From the NCBI RefSeq assembly GCF_900119185.1, contig NZ_FPJE01000003.1, positions 124,001 to 188,000 on the forward strand: a stretch of 64,000 nucleotides of DNA, in the 5' to 3' direction. Shown here piece after piece: positions 45,311-55,601 of the stretch (its first letter is position 1; every line of letters starts with the position of its first letter). Position numbers and translations under genes: made by a program. Origin of the DNA: Sinomicrobium oceani (GTDB lineage Bacteria > Bacteroidota > Bacteroidia > Flavobacteriales > Flavobacteriaceae). Below the pieces are notes generated by a model that had not been told where the DNA came from, searched no databases, and was given only the letters and a program-made list of their open reading frames with translations.

Positions 45311-45653
45311 AAACTAACTAACTCAAATAATCATTAATAAAGTTCACACGAACACTACAAAATTCAGGATTTAAATTTCCGTTCGCGTTAATTTTATATT
45401 AGCAATTTATTAAATAATAATGACAGAAAGTGGGTAATTAGTATTTAATTAACGTTTTATCTTGTGTTAAATTAAAAATTGTTATGTTTTTAAAGGTTTT
45501 GATGCTATTAAAGTGTTTTTTATAACACCTGTTTATCAATTAATCATTTTCAGGCCTTTTTGAGTGAGGCTTTGTCAAAAACAAGGGGTATCTTTGTCCG
45601 TATTGCTGTTGAATACATAAAAGCACCCCTTTTTTTAGCAGGTTCTGGTAGCA
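45311..45653. other. AT-rich intergenic region with an orphan promoter-like site
   Basis: About 340 bases between convergent genes, with no conserved reading frame. A plus-strand TATCTTTG (45589-45596) matches the -7 consensus but points towards the opposite-strand DUF4197 gene. A small or antisense RNA cannot be excluded. Confidence 0.4.
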
Positions 45654-46358
45654 TTATCTATCCTGTAAGGCAAAAACTCGACGAAGTAATTCGGTACTTC
45701 TTGACGTTACACTATTTCGTATTTCTTTCTCCTCCACCGATATCATCGTAAAAACGCCTTGAAGAGCTTCTTCGGTGACGTAATCCGTAAGGTCCGGATT
45801 GACCTTTCCGGTGAGTGGGAGTGTATTGTATTTGTTAATGATGTTGCCCCATACTTCAGTGGCGCCCACCCGGGAAAGCGAATTGTTGATGACCGGGGAA
45901 AACTTGTCGTAAAGTTGTTTTTCCGTATGGGTCCGAAGGTAGGTTGTAGCGGCATTATCCGCCCCGAGAAGAATATTCTTCGCGTCGTTGAAGGTGATGT
46001 TTTTTACGGCATTGACAAAGATGGGGGTGGCTTCTTTAACGGCATCTTCCGCAGCCCGGTTGAGTACTTTCAGGCCTTCATCGGCCAGGTTTCCCAGTCC
46101 TATATCTCTTAAAGTCTTGTCTACTTTCTGTAATTCTGCCGGGAGCAATATTTTTACCATATCGTTCTTGAAGAACCCGTCGGTTTGTGTGAGTTTGCTT
46201 ACTTGTTTTTCAATACCCATATTCAGGGCTTCACGAAGCCCGGAGGCAATCTCCGAATTGCCGGGAACGGAAGATGAAGGTAGTTGATTGACGACCTGTT
46301 GCAATTCTGCACAGGAAAAAAGTAAAAATACACTCAGTAAATAAACTGTTTTTTTCAT
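45654..46358 (-). CDS. DUF4197 family lipoprotein
   Basis: 234 residues from ATG 46358, which yields the lipoprotein signal MKKTVYLLSVFLLFSC (Cys16); a longer reading from 46412 would bury it. The mature part is helical; ALNMGIEKQVSKLTQTDGFFKN, LLPAELQKVDKTLRDIGLG and NITFNDAKNILLGADNAATTY (in part) are DUF4197 blocks. Envelope-located, function unknown. It lies 40 bases downstream of purU, possibly with its own promoter. Confidence 0.87.
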   Translation of the reverse strand: MKKTVYLLSVFLLFSCAELQQVVNQLPSSSVPGNSEIASGLREALNMGIEKQVSKLTQTDGFFKNDMVKILLPAELQKVDKTLRDIGLGNLADEGLKVLNRAAEDAVKEATPIFVNAVKNITFNDAKNILLGADNAATTYLRTHTEKQLYDKFSPVINNSLSRVGATEVWGNIINKYNTLPLTGKVNPDLTDYVTEEALQGVFTMISVEEKEIRNSVTSRSTELLRRVFALQDR

Positions 46359-46398
46359 TTCATCATTGTTTTTGCAAAGAATAATACGGACAAAAGTA

Positions 46399-47253
46399 CT
46401 ATGAAAAAACAATAGTCTTATTGTTGTGGGCCATTACTTTTCGCGAAATATGGAGCTTGACGGCACGGGCCAGTACTATTTTTTCCAGGTCCCTTCCTTT
46501 CATGACGAGATCTTCAATGGCGTGGGCGTGTGTTACCCGGGTAATATCCTGTTCTATGATGGGCCCGGCATCGAGTTCTTCCGTGACGTAGTGGCTGGTA
46601 GCTCCTATGATCTTTACGCCGCGTTTAAAAGCGGAATGATAAGGTTTTGCTCCCGGAAAAGCAGGAAGGAAAGAATGATGAATATTAATGATCTTATGCG
46701 GATACTGACTGATAAGCTCTCCGGAGACAATCTGCATATAGCGGGCCAGTACGATAAAATCTATTTTGGCTTCCCGCAACAGGCGAAGCTGTTCCTGCTC
46801 CGCTTCTGCCTTATTGCTCGCAGTAACGGGAATATGGTAAAACGGGATACCAAAACTTGCTGCAACGGGTTCCAGGTCTTTGTGATTGCTTATGATAAAC
46901 GGAATGGTAACCTTGAGCTCACCGGAGTTGTATCTGCCCAGCAGGTCGTAAAGACAGTGGTCGTATCTGGATACGAAGATGGCCATTTTTGGTTTGGGAT
47001 CTTCCGTATGGATCTCCCAGGACATACCGTATTCCTGAGCGATCTGTCTCCCGAATTCGTTCTTAAAATCTTTGAAAGAACCTGCGGTGCCGGAAAACTG
47101 ACTTTCGAGGCGCATAAAAAATACGCCGTGTTCCATATCCACATGCTGGTCGATATATATGATGTTACCGCTCTTTTTATAGATAAAGCGGGTCACCGAA
47201 GCGATTATGCCTTCGGTGTCCTTACAGGAAATCAGCAATGTTATTTTGTTCAT
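46399..47253 (-). CDS. purU: Formyltetrahydrofolate deformylase
   Basis: Hydrolyses 10-formyl-THF to formate and THF, supplying formate and balancing one-carbon pools. An N-terminal ACT domain (about 1-85) is followed by a formyltransferase-fold domain. Catalytic residues N190, H192 and D228 sit in IINIHHSFLPAFPGAKPYH and TEELDAGPI. Length 284 is typical. Confidence 0.94.
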   Translation of the reverse strand: MNKITLLISCKDTEGIIASVTRFIYKKSGNIIYIDQHVDMEHGVFFMRLESQFSGTAGSFKDFKNEFGRQIAQEYGMSWEIHTEDPKPKMAIFVSRYDHCLYDLLGRYNSGELKVTIPFIISNHKDLEPVAASFGIPFYHIPVTASNKAEAEQEQLRLLREAKIDFIVLARYMQIVSGELISQYPHKIINIHHSFLPAFPGAKPYHSAFKRGVKIIGATSHYVTEELDAGPIIEQDITRVTHAHAIEDLVMKGRDLEKIVLARAVKLHISRKVMAHNNKTIVFS

Positions 47254-47502
47254 TATTCAGGAGGTATCTATTATCTGTAGTCTAAAATAAGTCAAAAAGA
47301 GAAAGAATTTTTAACGAACGTTTTTAATTACAAATTTTCTTTAAAATCGTATTTTTTTTAATAAATCCGTAAATTGCATCGCAATATGCGTGCTTTTGTT
47401 GCAAATGAAACATTCTGGTGGTTTGTTTTTGCCGTGATGACGGATTGTGGATATAACAACCTGTTGAAATCGTAACAAGAGCTTTAAAAAAACCGTAGTA
47501 AA

Positions 47503-50500
47503 GTGAACACAGAGACATACAAACCTAAGCACAAAGTAAGAATAGTAACTGCTGCCTCCCTGTTTGACGGGCATGATGCGGCGATAAATATTATGCGGCG
47601 TATTATACAGGCCACGGGGGTGGAGGTTATACATCTCGGGCACGACCGCAGTGTGGAAGAGGTCGTCAACACGGCCATACAGGAAGATGCCAATGCCATA
47701 GCCATGACATCCTATCAGGGAGGTCACAACGAATATTTTAAATATATGTACGATCTGCTTCAGGAAAAAGGGGCCGGGCATATACGGATTTTCGGGGGCG
47801 GCGGCGGCGTGATTCTTCCCGAAGAGATACGCGAACTTCACGAGTATGGTATAACGCGGATTTATGCCCCCGATGATGGCCGGGAAATGGGGTTGCAGGG
47901 AATGATCAATGATCTGGTAGAACGGTCGGACTTTCGCCTTCCGGCCTTTAAGGAGGACCGGGATATCGATACGGACCTCGCAGAAAAGAATGTGAATACC
48001 ATAGCAAGGCTCATTACGCTGGCAGAAAATGACCACGAAGCTTTTAAAGCCAGTTTTAGTATTAAAAAATCGAAAAGAGCGGTACCGGTTCTCGGAATAA
48101 CCGGTACCGGCGGATCGGGTAAATCGAGTCTTGTAGATGAGCTGGTCCGTCGTTTTCTTGCCGATTTTCCCGATAAGACCATCGGCATACTGTCTGTTGA
48201 TCCGTCCAAGAGAAAGACCGGCGGAGCGTTGCTCGGAGACCGGATCCGGATGAATGCCATAAATAACAGCAGGGTTTATATGCGTTCCCTGGCCACCAGG
48301 CAGTCCAATCTGGCTTTGTCCCGTCATATTGCAGAAGCGGTGGATGTGCTGCGGGCGGCGGCTTATGACCTGGTTGTTCTGGAAACTTCGGGTATCGGGC
48401 AGTCCGACACGGAGATACTCGATCATTCCGATGTTTCGCTTTATGTGATGACTCCGGAATTCGGTGCCGCAACGCAGCTCGAAAAAATAGACATGCTCGA
48501 TTTTGCCGATCTTGTCGCTATCAATAAATTCGACAAACGAGGTGCGCCGGATGCCTTACGTGATGTAAAGAAGCAATATCAGCGCAATTACCAGCTATGG
48601 GATGCTGACCCGGAACGTTTGCCGGTGTATGGTACCATAGCCTCCCAGTTTAACGATCCGGGAATGAATATGCTCTATAAAAATGTCATGGATAAAGTGG
48701 CGGAAAAGACCGGGGCCGACCTGAAATCTTCTTTTGAGCGGCATGATGAAATGAGCGAAAAGATCTTTGTCATTCCCCCCAAACGGGTGCGGTATCTCTC
48801 GGAAATAGCGGATAACAACAGGAGTTACGACCAGACTGCCAGAAAGCAGGTCGGTGTAGCCCAGCAATTATACGGCATTTGTCTGACGATGTGTGGCATT
48901 TCCGGGATCAAAGAACCTTTCGGATTGATCGGTAAATCCGGGGTGAGAAACGAGGAACTCATGGCGCAGACCGAAGAGGCGAAACGTCCCTTTATGAAAC
49001 TTTTGCTGGCGGAATTCGACCGGGTGAAAATGGAACTTGACCCGCATCATTGGGAAACAATATGCGCGTGGGAGCAGAAGAAGGACCGCTATAAAAAGCC
49101 GGAATACATTTTTAAAGTGCGCGACCGGGAGATCCGGATCAAAACCCATACACCATCACTGTCGCATACGGAGATCCCCAAAGTAGTCCTGCCGGGGTAC
49201 AAGGCATGGGGAGATATACTGCGTTGGACCTTACAGGAAAATGTGCCGGGGGAATTTCCCTATACCTCCGGGTTGTATCCTTTTAAGAGGGAAGGAGAAG
49301 ACCCTACGAGGATGTTTGCCGGTGAAGGCGGACCGGAGCGTACGAACCGCCGGTTTCATTATGTGAGTCTCGGAATGGATGCCAAAAGGCTTTCTACGGC
49401 CTTTGATTCGGTGACCCTTTATGGTAACGATCCCGGACAGCGACCGGATATCTACGGAAAGATAGGTAATGCAGGCGTTTCGGTCTGTTGCCTGGATGAT
49501 GCCAAGAAACTCTATTCCGGATTTAACCTGGCCGATCCGAAAACATCGGTGAGTATGACCATTAACGGTCCGGCCCCGATGTTGCTCGGGTTTTTTATGA
49601 ATGCGGCTATAGATCAGCAATGCGAAATATATATCCGGGAAAACGGGCTGGAGGACGATGTGGAAAAGAAACTGAAAGCATGGTATGACGACCGGGGATT
49701 ACCCCGACCGGAGTACCGTTCTGCCGGGGGGACGAATAAATTGCCCGAAGGTAATGACGGTCTGGGATTGCTGCTTCTGGGGTTGACGGGTGACCAGGTG
49801 TTGCCGGCGGAGATATACGAAGCGATAAAAAAACGTACGCTTTCGCAGGTGAGGGGTACCGTACAGGCCGATATCCTTAAAGAAGATCAGGCACAGAATA
49901 CCTGTATTTTTTCTACCGAGTTTGCATTGCGGCTTATGGGAGATGTCCAGGAATATTTTATCAATCATAATGTTCGTAATTTCTATTCCGTTTCCATCTC
50001 AGGCTATCATATTGCCGAAGCCGGGGCCAATCCCGTAACGCAACTGGCCTTTACGCTGGCCAATGGCTTTACCTATGTGGAGTATTACCTGAGCCGGGGG
50101 ATGGACATCAATAAATTCGGGCCCAACCTGTCGTTTTTCTTTTCCAATGGCATTGATCCCGAATATGCCGTGATAGGTCGTGTGGCACGAAGGATATGGT
50201 CCAAGGCCCTTAAGTATAAATACGAGGCCAACGAAAGAGCACAGATGCTCAAATACCACATTCAGACATCCGGGCGTTCCCTTCATGCCCAGGAAATTGA
50301 TTTTAATGATATCCGGACTACATTACAGGCGTTATACGCTATTTATGACAACTGTAATTCCCTGCATACGAATGCGTATGATGAAGCGATTACCACACCT
50401 ACCGAAGAGAGCGTACGCCGGGCTATGGCCATACAGCTTATTATCAATAAGGAGCTCGGGCTCGCTAAAAACGAAAACCCGGTACAGGGCGCTTTTATTA

Positions 50501-50952
50501 TCGAGGAGCTTACCGATCTCGTCGAAGAAGCGGTACTTATGGAATTCGATCGTATAACGGAACGGGGCGGGGTACTCGGAGCCATGGAAACGATGTACCA
50601 ACGCAGCAAAATTCAGGAAGAGAGCCTCTATTACGAAAACCTGAAACATACCGGGGAATTCCCGATTATAGGGGTGAATACCTTTTTGAGCTCCAAAGGA
50701 TCACCTACCGTAACCCCGGGAGAAGTAATCAGGGCTACCGAAGAAGAAAAGCAATTCCAGATACATACCGTGGAAAACCTCAGGAAAGCAGGAGAGAAAA
50801 GGGTGTATACCGAATTGAAAAAGGTACAGCAAAAAGCGGTGGAAAACGAAAATATTTTCGAACAGCTCATGGAAGCAACCAAAGTATGCTCCCTCGGACA
50901 GATCACCGAAGCCCTTTTTGAAGTAGGGGGGCAGTACCGCAGGAATATGTAG
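47503..50952 (+). CDS. icmF: Fused isobutyryl-CoA mutase / methylmalonyl-CoA mutase family protein
   Basis: Adenosylcobalamin-dependent carbon-skeleton mutase with built-in G-protein chaperone. Domains in order: B12-binding (about 10-150; DGHD at 22-25 holds the lower-ligand His24), MeaB/ArgK-like GTPase (about 190-400; P-loop GTGGSGKS at 201-208), then the CoA-substrate TIM barrel (about 550-1149). The start codon is GTG. Size (1149) and domain order match IcmF, which interconverts isobutyryl- and butyryl-CoA and may also act on pivalyl- or isovaleryl-CoA. No cobalamin riboswitch was recognised upstream. Confidence 0.92.
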   Translation: MNTETYKPKHKVRIVTAASLFDGHDAAINIMRRIIQATGVEVIHLGHDRSVEEVVNTAIQEDANAIAMTSYQGGHNEYFKYMYDLLQEKGAGHIRIFGGGGGVILPEEIRELHEYGITRIYAPDDGREMGLQGMINDLVERSDFRLPAFKEDRDIDTDLAEKNVNTIARLITLAENDHEAFKASFSIKKSKRAVPVLGITGTGGSGKSSLVDELVRRFLADFPDKTIGILSVDPSKRKTGGALLGDRIRMNAINNSRVYMRSLATRQSNLALSRHIAEAVDVLRAAAYDLVVLETSGIGQSDTEILDHSDVSLYVMTPEFGAATQLEKIDMLDFADLVAINKFDKRGAPDALRDVKKQYQRNYQLWDADPERLPVYGTIASQFNDPGMNMLYKNVMDKVAEKTGADLKSSFERHDEMSEKIFVIPPKRVRYLSEIADNNRSYDQTARKQVGVAQQLYGICLTMCGISGIKEPFGLIGKSGVRNEELMAQTEEAKRPFMKLLLAEFDRVKMELDPHHWETICAWEQKKDRYKKPEYIFKVRDREIRIKTHTPSLSHTEIPKVVLPGYKAWGDILRWTLQENVPGEFPYTSGLYPFKREGEDPTRMFAGEGGPERTNRRFHYVSLGMDAKRLSTAFDSVTLYGNDPGQRPDIYGKIGNAGVSVCCLDDAKKLYSGFNLADPKTSVSMTINGPAPMLLGFFMNAAIDQQCEIYIRENGLEDDVEKKLKAWYDDRGLPRPEYRSAGGTNKLPEGNDGLGLLLLGLTGDQVLPAEIYEAIKKRTLSQVRGTVQADILKEDQAQNTCIFSTEFALRLMGDVQEYFINHNVRNFYSVSISGYHIAEAGANPVTQLAFTLANGFTYVEYYLSRGMDINKFGPNLSFFFSNGIDPEYAVIGRVARRIWSKALKYKYEANERAQMLKYHIQTSGRSLHAQEIDFNDIRTTLQALYAIYDNCNSLHTNAYDEAITTPTEESVRRAMAIQLIINKELGLAKNENPVQGAFIIEELTDLVEEAVLMEFDRITERGGVLGAMETMYQRSKIQEESLYYENLKHTGEFPIIGVNTFLSSKGSPTVTPGEVIRATEEEKQFQIHTVENLRKAGEKRVYTELKKVQQKAVENENIFEQLMEATKVCSLGQITEALFEVGGQYRRNM

Positions 50953-51076
50953 CCTTTGAGCCCGTCATTCGTCCCGCAGTACCCGTATAAACGGTAAATG
51001 CTGCGGGGCAAAAAACTGGAATAGAAACAGTTTCCGACCGGATTAAAAAAAAGTAATAAATGTTTTGAAAATAGTC

Positions 51077-51107
51077 TTTGCAGATTCCCGAAGTTTATGT
51101 AGTTTTG
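51077..51107 (+). promoter_or_regulatory. Promoter of tRNA-Leu
   Basis: TTTG at 51077-51080, 19 bases, then TAGTTTTG at 51100-51107: a full match to the Bacteroidota TTTG-N19-TAnnTTTG promoter, 30 bases before the tRNA. Confidence 0.65.
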
Positions 51108-51137
51108 CCTACCTTTTTAAAGGATGACATATTGAAT

Positions 51138-51219
51138 GCGCTCGTGGTGAAATTGGTAGACACGCTGTCTTCAGGCGGCAGTGCCGTAAGGTGTGGAGGT
51201 TCGAATCCTCTCGAGCGCA
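51138..51219 (+). tRNA. tRNA-Leu (anticodon CAG)
   Basis: Acceptor arm GCGCTCG (51138-51144) pairs with CGAGCGC (51212-51218), discriminator A at 51219. The anticodon stem CTGTC/GGCAG closes the loop TTCAGGC with anticodon CAG. The T-arm GGAGG-TTCGAAT-CCTCT and a long variable arm fit class II tRNA-Leu. No CCA is encoded (CTA follows the discriminator). It marks the left end of the accessory stretch. Confidence 0.93.
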
Positions 51220-51221
51220 CT

Positions 51222-51268
51222 AAAAAACGGAACAAAAAAGAAACATTCTTTTTTGTTCCGTTTTTTAT
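51222..51268 (+). terminator. Terminator after tRNA-Leu
   Basis: 19-bp perfect stem (51222-51240 with 51248-51266), 7-base loop, T-rich end. Confidence 0.88.
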
Positions 51269-51426
51269 TGGGGTTATCTCCTTTTTAAAGAAATAATTAT
51301 TTTGTCGCGGATCTATTGGTATATTACAACTTAAGTTATAAAGGTTAGTGTCTTTTTGAACCGCCATATACCTGACCCGCTTGGTTTATCCTGAGCGACA
51401 GCCGAGGCGTATGTGCTTTCTGTCGG

Positions 51427-51798
51427 TCATTCTTTGATTTTTATTGTTCCTTTCCTGTATAAGTCTAACGCTTTTTGTAAAATGCTCTCCATTGTCCTTA
51501 TGGGGATATCTTTGTTTGGATTAACCCTGAAAATCTTCATTCGGGAACGGTCGCCTTCTTCCAATTCGGGGTGGTCAAGGTATTTTCCTTCCACCATAAG
51601 AATATAAGGTTCGTTCGTTTTTTTATCTGTCCACAAATAGCAAAATATTTTTTTCTTATAACAAAAGCAAGGCATTCCCCACTTCTGTGTTTCAATAATG
51701 TTTGTGTCTTGGTCAAGGATAATACTCCGCAACGCAAGCAGACAGCTCTTGTTTGGCTCTTCTTTATTCAGATAATAGTTATGAAGTTCTTCTAACAT
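51427..51798 (-). CDS. DUF1801 family protein
   Basis: 123 residues. ETQKWGMPCFCYKKKIFCYLW is the hallmark region of DUF1801/YdhG-like proteins (cited here as KWGMPCFCYKKK). No signal peptide. Family function is not established; a small-ligand-binding role is often suggested. It is the last of three AT-rich minus-strand genes; the gene upstream (GyrI-like) is 7 bases away. Confidence 0.83.
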   Translation of the reverse strand: MLEELHNYYLNKEEPNKSCLLALRSIILDQDTNIIETQKWGMPCFCYKKKIFCYLWTDKKTNEPYILMVEGKYLDHPELEEGDRSRMKIFRVNPNKDIPIRTMESILQKALDLYRKGTIKIKE

Positions 51799-51805
51799 TC
51801 GTTTG

Positions 51806-52264
51806 CTATTTTATGGCAATTAAGAAGTCAATCTCTGCATCTGCCGGATTTTGAGCTTTTACTCCAAAAACTTCAAAGTCTGTCGTAAATGCTCTGTCTA
51901 AATCCATTTCCCAAATTTCTGTCCATTTGTTTACTATCAATCCTTTCATCAAATCCCCTTTGGCAGATAGTTTTACATAGTTTCCACCGTCAAACGACTT
52001 GCCAATCATTCCGTTGGGAATGTCGTTCAGGTTTTCTACCTTGCAACCCAAAATTGCCGTGTAGGGTTTTGTATGGTCACTTTCATAGTCAGTGTATATG
52101 GAATATACCGTGTTGTCGGTTTTGTTTGGGATTGCGTCTAAAACTTTTTTATTCATAAACGTACCCCACAAGTCCGAAATTTCTTTTGCAGCTTGTCCAT
52201 TTTCGTTTGTGGTTCTTACCGAAATGCCGATTACCCTAAAAGGTTCAATTTTTACTTTGTCCAT
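51806..52264 (-). CDS. GyrI-like / AraC effector-binding domain protein
   Basis: 152 residues, a stand-alone effector-binding domain: PFRVIGISVRTTNENGQAAKEI, SDLWGTFM and AIPNKTDNTVYSIYTDYESD are the typical start, and W-x-E-IWEMDLDRAFTTDFEVFG the end. Such proteins bind small hydrophobic ligands or toxins. It is sandwiched between the DUF1801 and WYL genes, all in one direction, so the WYL protein may control the pair. Confidence 0.88.
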   Translation of the reverse strand: MDKVKIEPFRVIGISVRTTNENGQAAKEISDLWGTFMNKKVLDAIPNKTDNTVYSIYTDYESDHTKPYTAILGCKVENLNDIPNGMIGKSFDGGNYVKLSAKGDLMKGLIVNKWTEIWEMDLDRAFTTDFEVFGVKAQNPADAEIDFLIAIK

Positions 52265-52320
52265 TTTGATTTATTTTTTGTTGAGCCACAAAGCTAAAAT
52301 TGGGTTGCGACAACGGTATG

Positions 52321-53034
52321 TCAGGGGTTTGGAAAATATTTTTCTCGACACATTTCAAAATATTCTTCCAATGTAATTTTGTACGGATTGAAAGTGTCGT
52401 TGAGTATTCTCAACTGTTTTATTCTATCCAGTCTAAAGGCACGATATTCCTTTCGTAATTGGCAAAATGCAATAAGCAACCAATTTTCCTGCGTGCTATA
52501 CAAAGCAAAAGGCTCAATCGTTCTGCTTGTGTTTTCTTGGGCTTCGTTTGTGTATTTTATTTCTGTCAGGCGGAAGTTGGTCAGAGCAAACTGTAAATCA
52601 GATAAATAATTACTTGTTTTTTCATTATTGTTATTTTGTCTGAACTGAAGCCGTTCGGAAAGTAAGTTAGCTTTATCCTTTACATTGTATTTTAAAACAG
52701 CTTTGATTTTATCAATGGCTTCTTTGTAGTCTTTAATGAATGAAGTGTCTTTGTTTTTAAGCACCAACTGTTCTGCGGTAATCAAAGCGTTGGCTTGTGC
52801 TTCGGTAAACATTACAGGCGGAACTCTGTATCCTTCCATTAATGTATAACCCTTTCCGTCTTCTGCCACAATCGGAACTCCTGCTTGCTCCAATGCTCTG
52901 ATGTCCCTGTAAATTGTCCTGATACTAACCGAAAATTTGTCCGCAAGTTCCGTAGCTGTCAAAAGTCTTTTCGTTTGTAGTTGTATCAGAATTGCAGTCA
53001 GTCTTGAAAGTCGTTTTGTATCATTTTCGTTCAT
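52321..53034 (-). CDS. HTH-WYL (YafY-type) transcriptional regulator
   Basis: 237 residues. The N-terminal winged HTH (HTH_11: RLSRLTAILIQLQTKRLLTA, ELADKFSVSIRTIYRDIRAL, cited in part as SVSIRTIYRDI) is followed by a WYL-type domain (about 130-215, LYSTQENWLLIAFCQLRKEYRAFRLDRI in part). First gene of the three-gene cassette, starting 57 bases upstream of the GyrI-like gene, and probably its regulator. The DNA is about 25% GC in a 60-base sample, far below neighbours. Confidence 0.9.
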   Translation of the reverse strand: MNENDTKRLSRLTAILIQLQTKRLLTATELADKFSVSIRTIYRDIRALEQAGVPIVAEDGKGYTLMEGYRVPPVMFTEAQANALITAEQLVLKNKDTSFIKDYKEAIDKIKAVLKYNVKDKANLLSERLQFRQNNNNEKTSNYLSDLQFALTNFRLTEIKYTNEAQENTSRTIEPFALYSTQENWLLIAFCQLRKEYRAFRLDRIKQLRILNDTFNPYKITLEEYFEMCREKYFPNP

Positions 53035-53185
53035 TTGTTGTCTGTCTACTGATGTTTGGAACGGTCACTGGTAGTATTACGCCTAACACACAAATATACA
53101 TAATTAACATCCATTGCGCATTGTGAATAAAAATCGTTGTTTACGTCATGTTGCGCGTCGTCGAAACATCTCCTGCCGTCAGTAA

Positions 53186-53944
53186 AGATCCTTCGACAGG
53201 GCTATTAGGATCTATTTGGCCGAATTCGGACATGTACTCAAATTGATCGGTGAATATCCTGTGGATAGTCTTTTACCTCAACGCCTCAGGGATTATTTTC
53301 TCTATTGTGTGCAAAATGAAAAAATGAGTGAACTTAAGATCAATGGAAAAATCAATGCTGTAAAATACTACTTTGAACAGGTTTTGCACCGCTCCAAAAT
53401 GTTTTTTGATATCCCTCGTCCCAAAAAACTACAGCTTTACCCAAAAGGCTTAACAAAATGAAATAAAACGACTTTTTGAGCAGGTAAAAAAAGCGAAACA
53501 CCTGCCTGTTTTAAAACTGTGTTACGGTATGGGGCTTCGGGTAAGTGAGGTGGTTAAGCTCAAGGTAGGAGATATAGACAGCCATGACCGATATATCCTC
53601 ATTGCCTCGGCCAAGGGCAAAAAAGACCGATACATCCCTCTTCCTGAATCGGTATTGGGACTACTTAGACAATATTATCGCATTTATAAACCAAAGGGGT
53701 TTTTGTTTGAAGGGGCCTGTGGAGGCGCATTTTCCAAAAGCAGTGTACAGGCTGTTTTCCGAAACGCTATGAAGCCAGCAAGTATTCGCAAAAAGGCAGG
53801 GGTGCATGGCCTACGCCATTCTTATGCTACACCTTTGCTGGAATCGGGGGGCGATATTCGGTTTATTCAGGAACTTTTAGAGCATAACTCTATAAAACCA
53901 CCCAAATTTACACACAGGACAGGTATCAAATAGTGCTAAAATAA
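53186..53944 (+). pseudogene. Tyrosine recombinase (XerC/XerD-like integrase) pseudogene
   Basis: Two reading frames together cover most of a phage-type integrase. The 5' part (to the TGA at 53459) has the core-binding domain, YFLYCVQNEKMSEL and FFDIPRPKKLQ; the extreme N-terminus is missing. The 3' part has GMGLRVSEV (catalytic Arg), AKGKKDRYIPLP (Lys) and HGLRHSYAT (His-x-x-Arg). Adding one A in the run at 53455-53458 joins the frames as LTKNEIKRLFEQ. Adding one A near 53893-53896 restores HNSIKTTQIYTQ, with the nucleophilic Tyr now lost by frameshift. Either an inactive relic or two homopolymer sequencing errors. Confidence 0.85.
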
Positions 53945-54114
53945 AACTCCAAAGCCCTTTAGATAACGTACAGAGCATAGAGCCGTCCTGCAATTTCGTT
54001 TAAGAACCTTTTAGAGACACGGGCTATCCGTTTTTATTTGTTACCTCGATGTAATGTGAAGAATAACGGGAATGTCTTCGTTTATTTTTTGGGTTCTCTT
54101 CTGAACAGCGTAGA

Positions 54115-55563
54115 TCAGTTTTTTACTAAAAAACCTCCAAGAATATATCCCTTTTTCCCCTCTTCCAACTGAATATACACCCAATCTCCCGGAACAACAG
54201 CAGATAATAGTGTAACCAGGGTTCCGCTGGAAATAGTTTCTACAATACGGGAAGTACCGCTGGGAAATACCCGCATATTGATATTTTCAGGGGCAGCAAT
54301 GATGCCATCCGGTAATGATAAATCGCCCAATGCCCTTCGGATGATCTTTAGGATACGGTCTGCATTGGCTACGTCGGATTCGTTATAATTGACCCTGCTC
54401 ACCCCATCTTCGTCTGGTATTAAATCCCTGTAATAGCTTTCTCTTATTGCTGCTATTTTTCCGAAATGTCTTTTGTTTACCGGATATCCCTTTTCTATGA
54501 GAAACTGTATTATGGTCGGTTCTATATAAAAGGAATCCAGCGCTATTTCCATAAGGTCTTTTTTTTCCGGTTCTTCTATAGGCAAAGGGTACGCTATAAT
54601 ATCAGATACACTTATTTTACTCTGCTCCCAAAAGTAACGTACTTCTTCCCCGATAAATCTGGCATCTTCAGCATGGTCTGCCGAAAGTATTTTTATTATA
54701 AACCGTTTGTGAATAACAATGTCATAGCGATCAAGGGCATCCAGCATATCCTTGCATTTTTGAATAATCGCAGCCTGTTTTTCATAATTCCTGAAAGCAC
54801 GCTGTTTATCAGTTTCCAATTGTTTGAGGTGATTTTTCCCGAAATCGCTCCGGTATGCTTCCGTTGCCTGTGGGGTATCGAAATATGAAATGGCTTCCCT
54901 ACCGTAATGTCCCCCTCCGTTCTGGTTGGCTTCGTACCACTTTTCGCAGATCATATCTATGTATCCCTGCCTTATCTCCACACCATTGTCGGCCAGTTCC
55001 TTTACTTTGTCTGAATTTCCACTGTTTATGGCAAAACGCCAGAGATGTTCCCTGCTATCCGGCTTTTCCCCTTTGACCGGGCCGTCCTTTCCTTCCAGGA
55101 GCACAATACGTTCCATAAGCTTACCGAGAGTAGGCATGGGTATCTCCTGGCCATCGGAAGAAAACATTTTACCTTCAGCCAGCTGACTTTTGGCAAAACG
55201 GGCTTCCCCATACAGCTTACCATCCGGGTAATACCCTTTCCACAGGCCTTCTTTAAAGCCATTTTTATAGGTGCGTTCAAATCGTTTCCAGCCTTTTTCG
55301 TCATACCAAACCCATGATCCATCAGGTAAATTGAACCGGAACTGTCCTTCTACAAGGAGCCTTTTTTCCGTATCATACATTTTCCATATACCTTCTTTTT
55401 TCCCGTCCTGGTATATACCTTCCGCCCTTAATTTCCCATTCTTGTAAAAAGCATGCCAAAGGCCGTGACGTGTACCGTCTTCCCAGGCATAACCGGTTTC
55501 CATAACGATGTTGGAATTCGGGAAGTATATAGTATCCTCCAGGGAGGCATTTTCGTAATCCAT
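54115..55563 (-). CDS. MORN-repeat / ankyrin-like / SH3-like protein of the VgrG island
   Basis: 482 residues. Four to five MORN_2-type repeats of about 23 residues occupy residues 30-150 (G-L/I-W-x-x-Y/F-x-x-x-G-K-L pattern: HGLWHAFYKNGKL, EGIWKMYDTEKRL, DGSWVWYDEKGW, EGLWKGYYPDGKL). A helical, ankyrin-like middle (SGNSDKVKELADNGVEI, FLIEKGYPVNKR) follows, and a bacterial SH3-like end (MRVFPSGTSRIVETISSGTLV, GDWVYIQLEEGKKGYI). No signal peptide. MORN_2 proteins are frequent immunity partners of polymorphic toxins; position behind a VgrG cluster supports that, but it is inference. Confidence 0.75.
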   Translation of the reverse strand: MDYENASLEDTIYFPNSNIVMETGYAWEDGTRHGLWHAFYKNGKLRAEGIYQDGKKEGIWKMYDTEKRLLVEGQFRFNLPDGSWVWYDEKGWKRFERTYKNGFKEGLWKGYYPDGKLYGEARFAKSQLAEGKMFSSDGQEIPMPTLGKLMERIVLLEGKDGPVKGEKPDSREHLWRFAINSGNSDKVKELADNGVEIRQGYIDMICEKWYEANQNGGGHYGREAISYFDTPQATEAYRSDFGKNHLKQLETDKQRAFRNYEKQAAIIQKCKDMLDALDRYDIVIHKRFIIKILSADHAEDARFIGEEVRYFWEQSKISVSDIIAYPLPIEEPEKKDLMEIALDSFYIEPTIIQFLIEKGYPVNKRHFGKIAAIRESYYRDLIPDEDGVSRVNYNESDVANADRILKIIRRALGDLSLPDGIIAAPENINMRVFPSGTSRIVETISSGTLVTLLSAVVPGDWVYIQLEEGKKGYILGGFLVKN

Positions 55564-55601
55564 ATATCTCCTTATTTCAATAACCCTTGAAAGGGTGATT
55601 T

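Noticed and set aside
47254-47502. Cobalamin riboswitch upstream of icmF
   Set aside because: The conserved B12-box and its helices were not recognisable in 250 bases; a covariance-model search would be needed to be sure.
51360-51410. Fragment like the common flavobacterial CCTGAGCG...TCGAAGG intergenic repeat
   Set aside because: Only part of the motif is present (TCCTGAGCGACAG), with no second copy in this window to confirm a repeat family.
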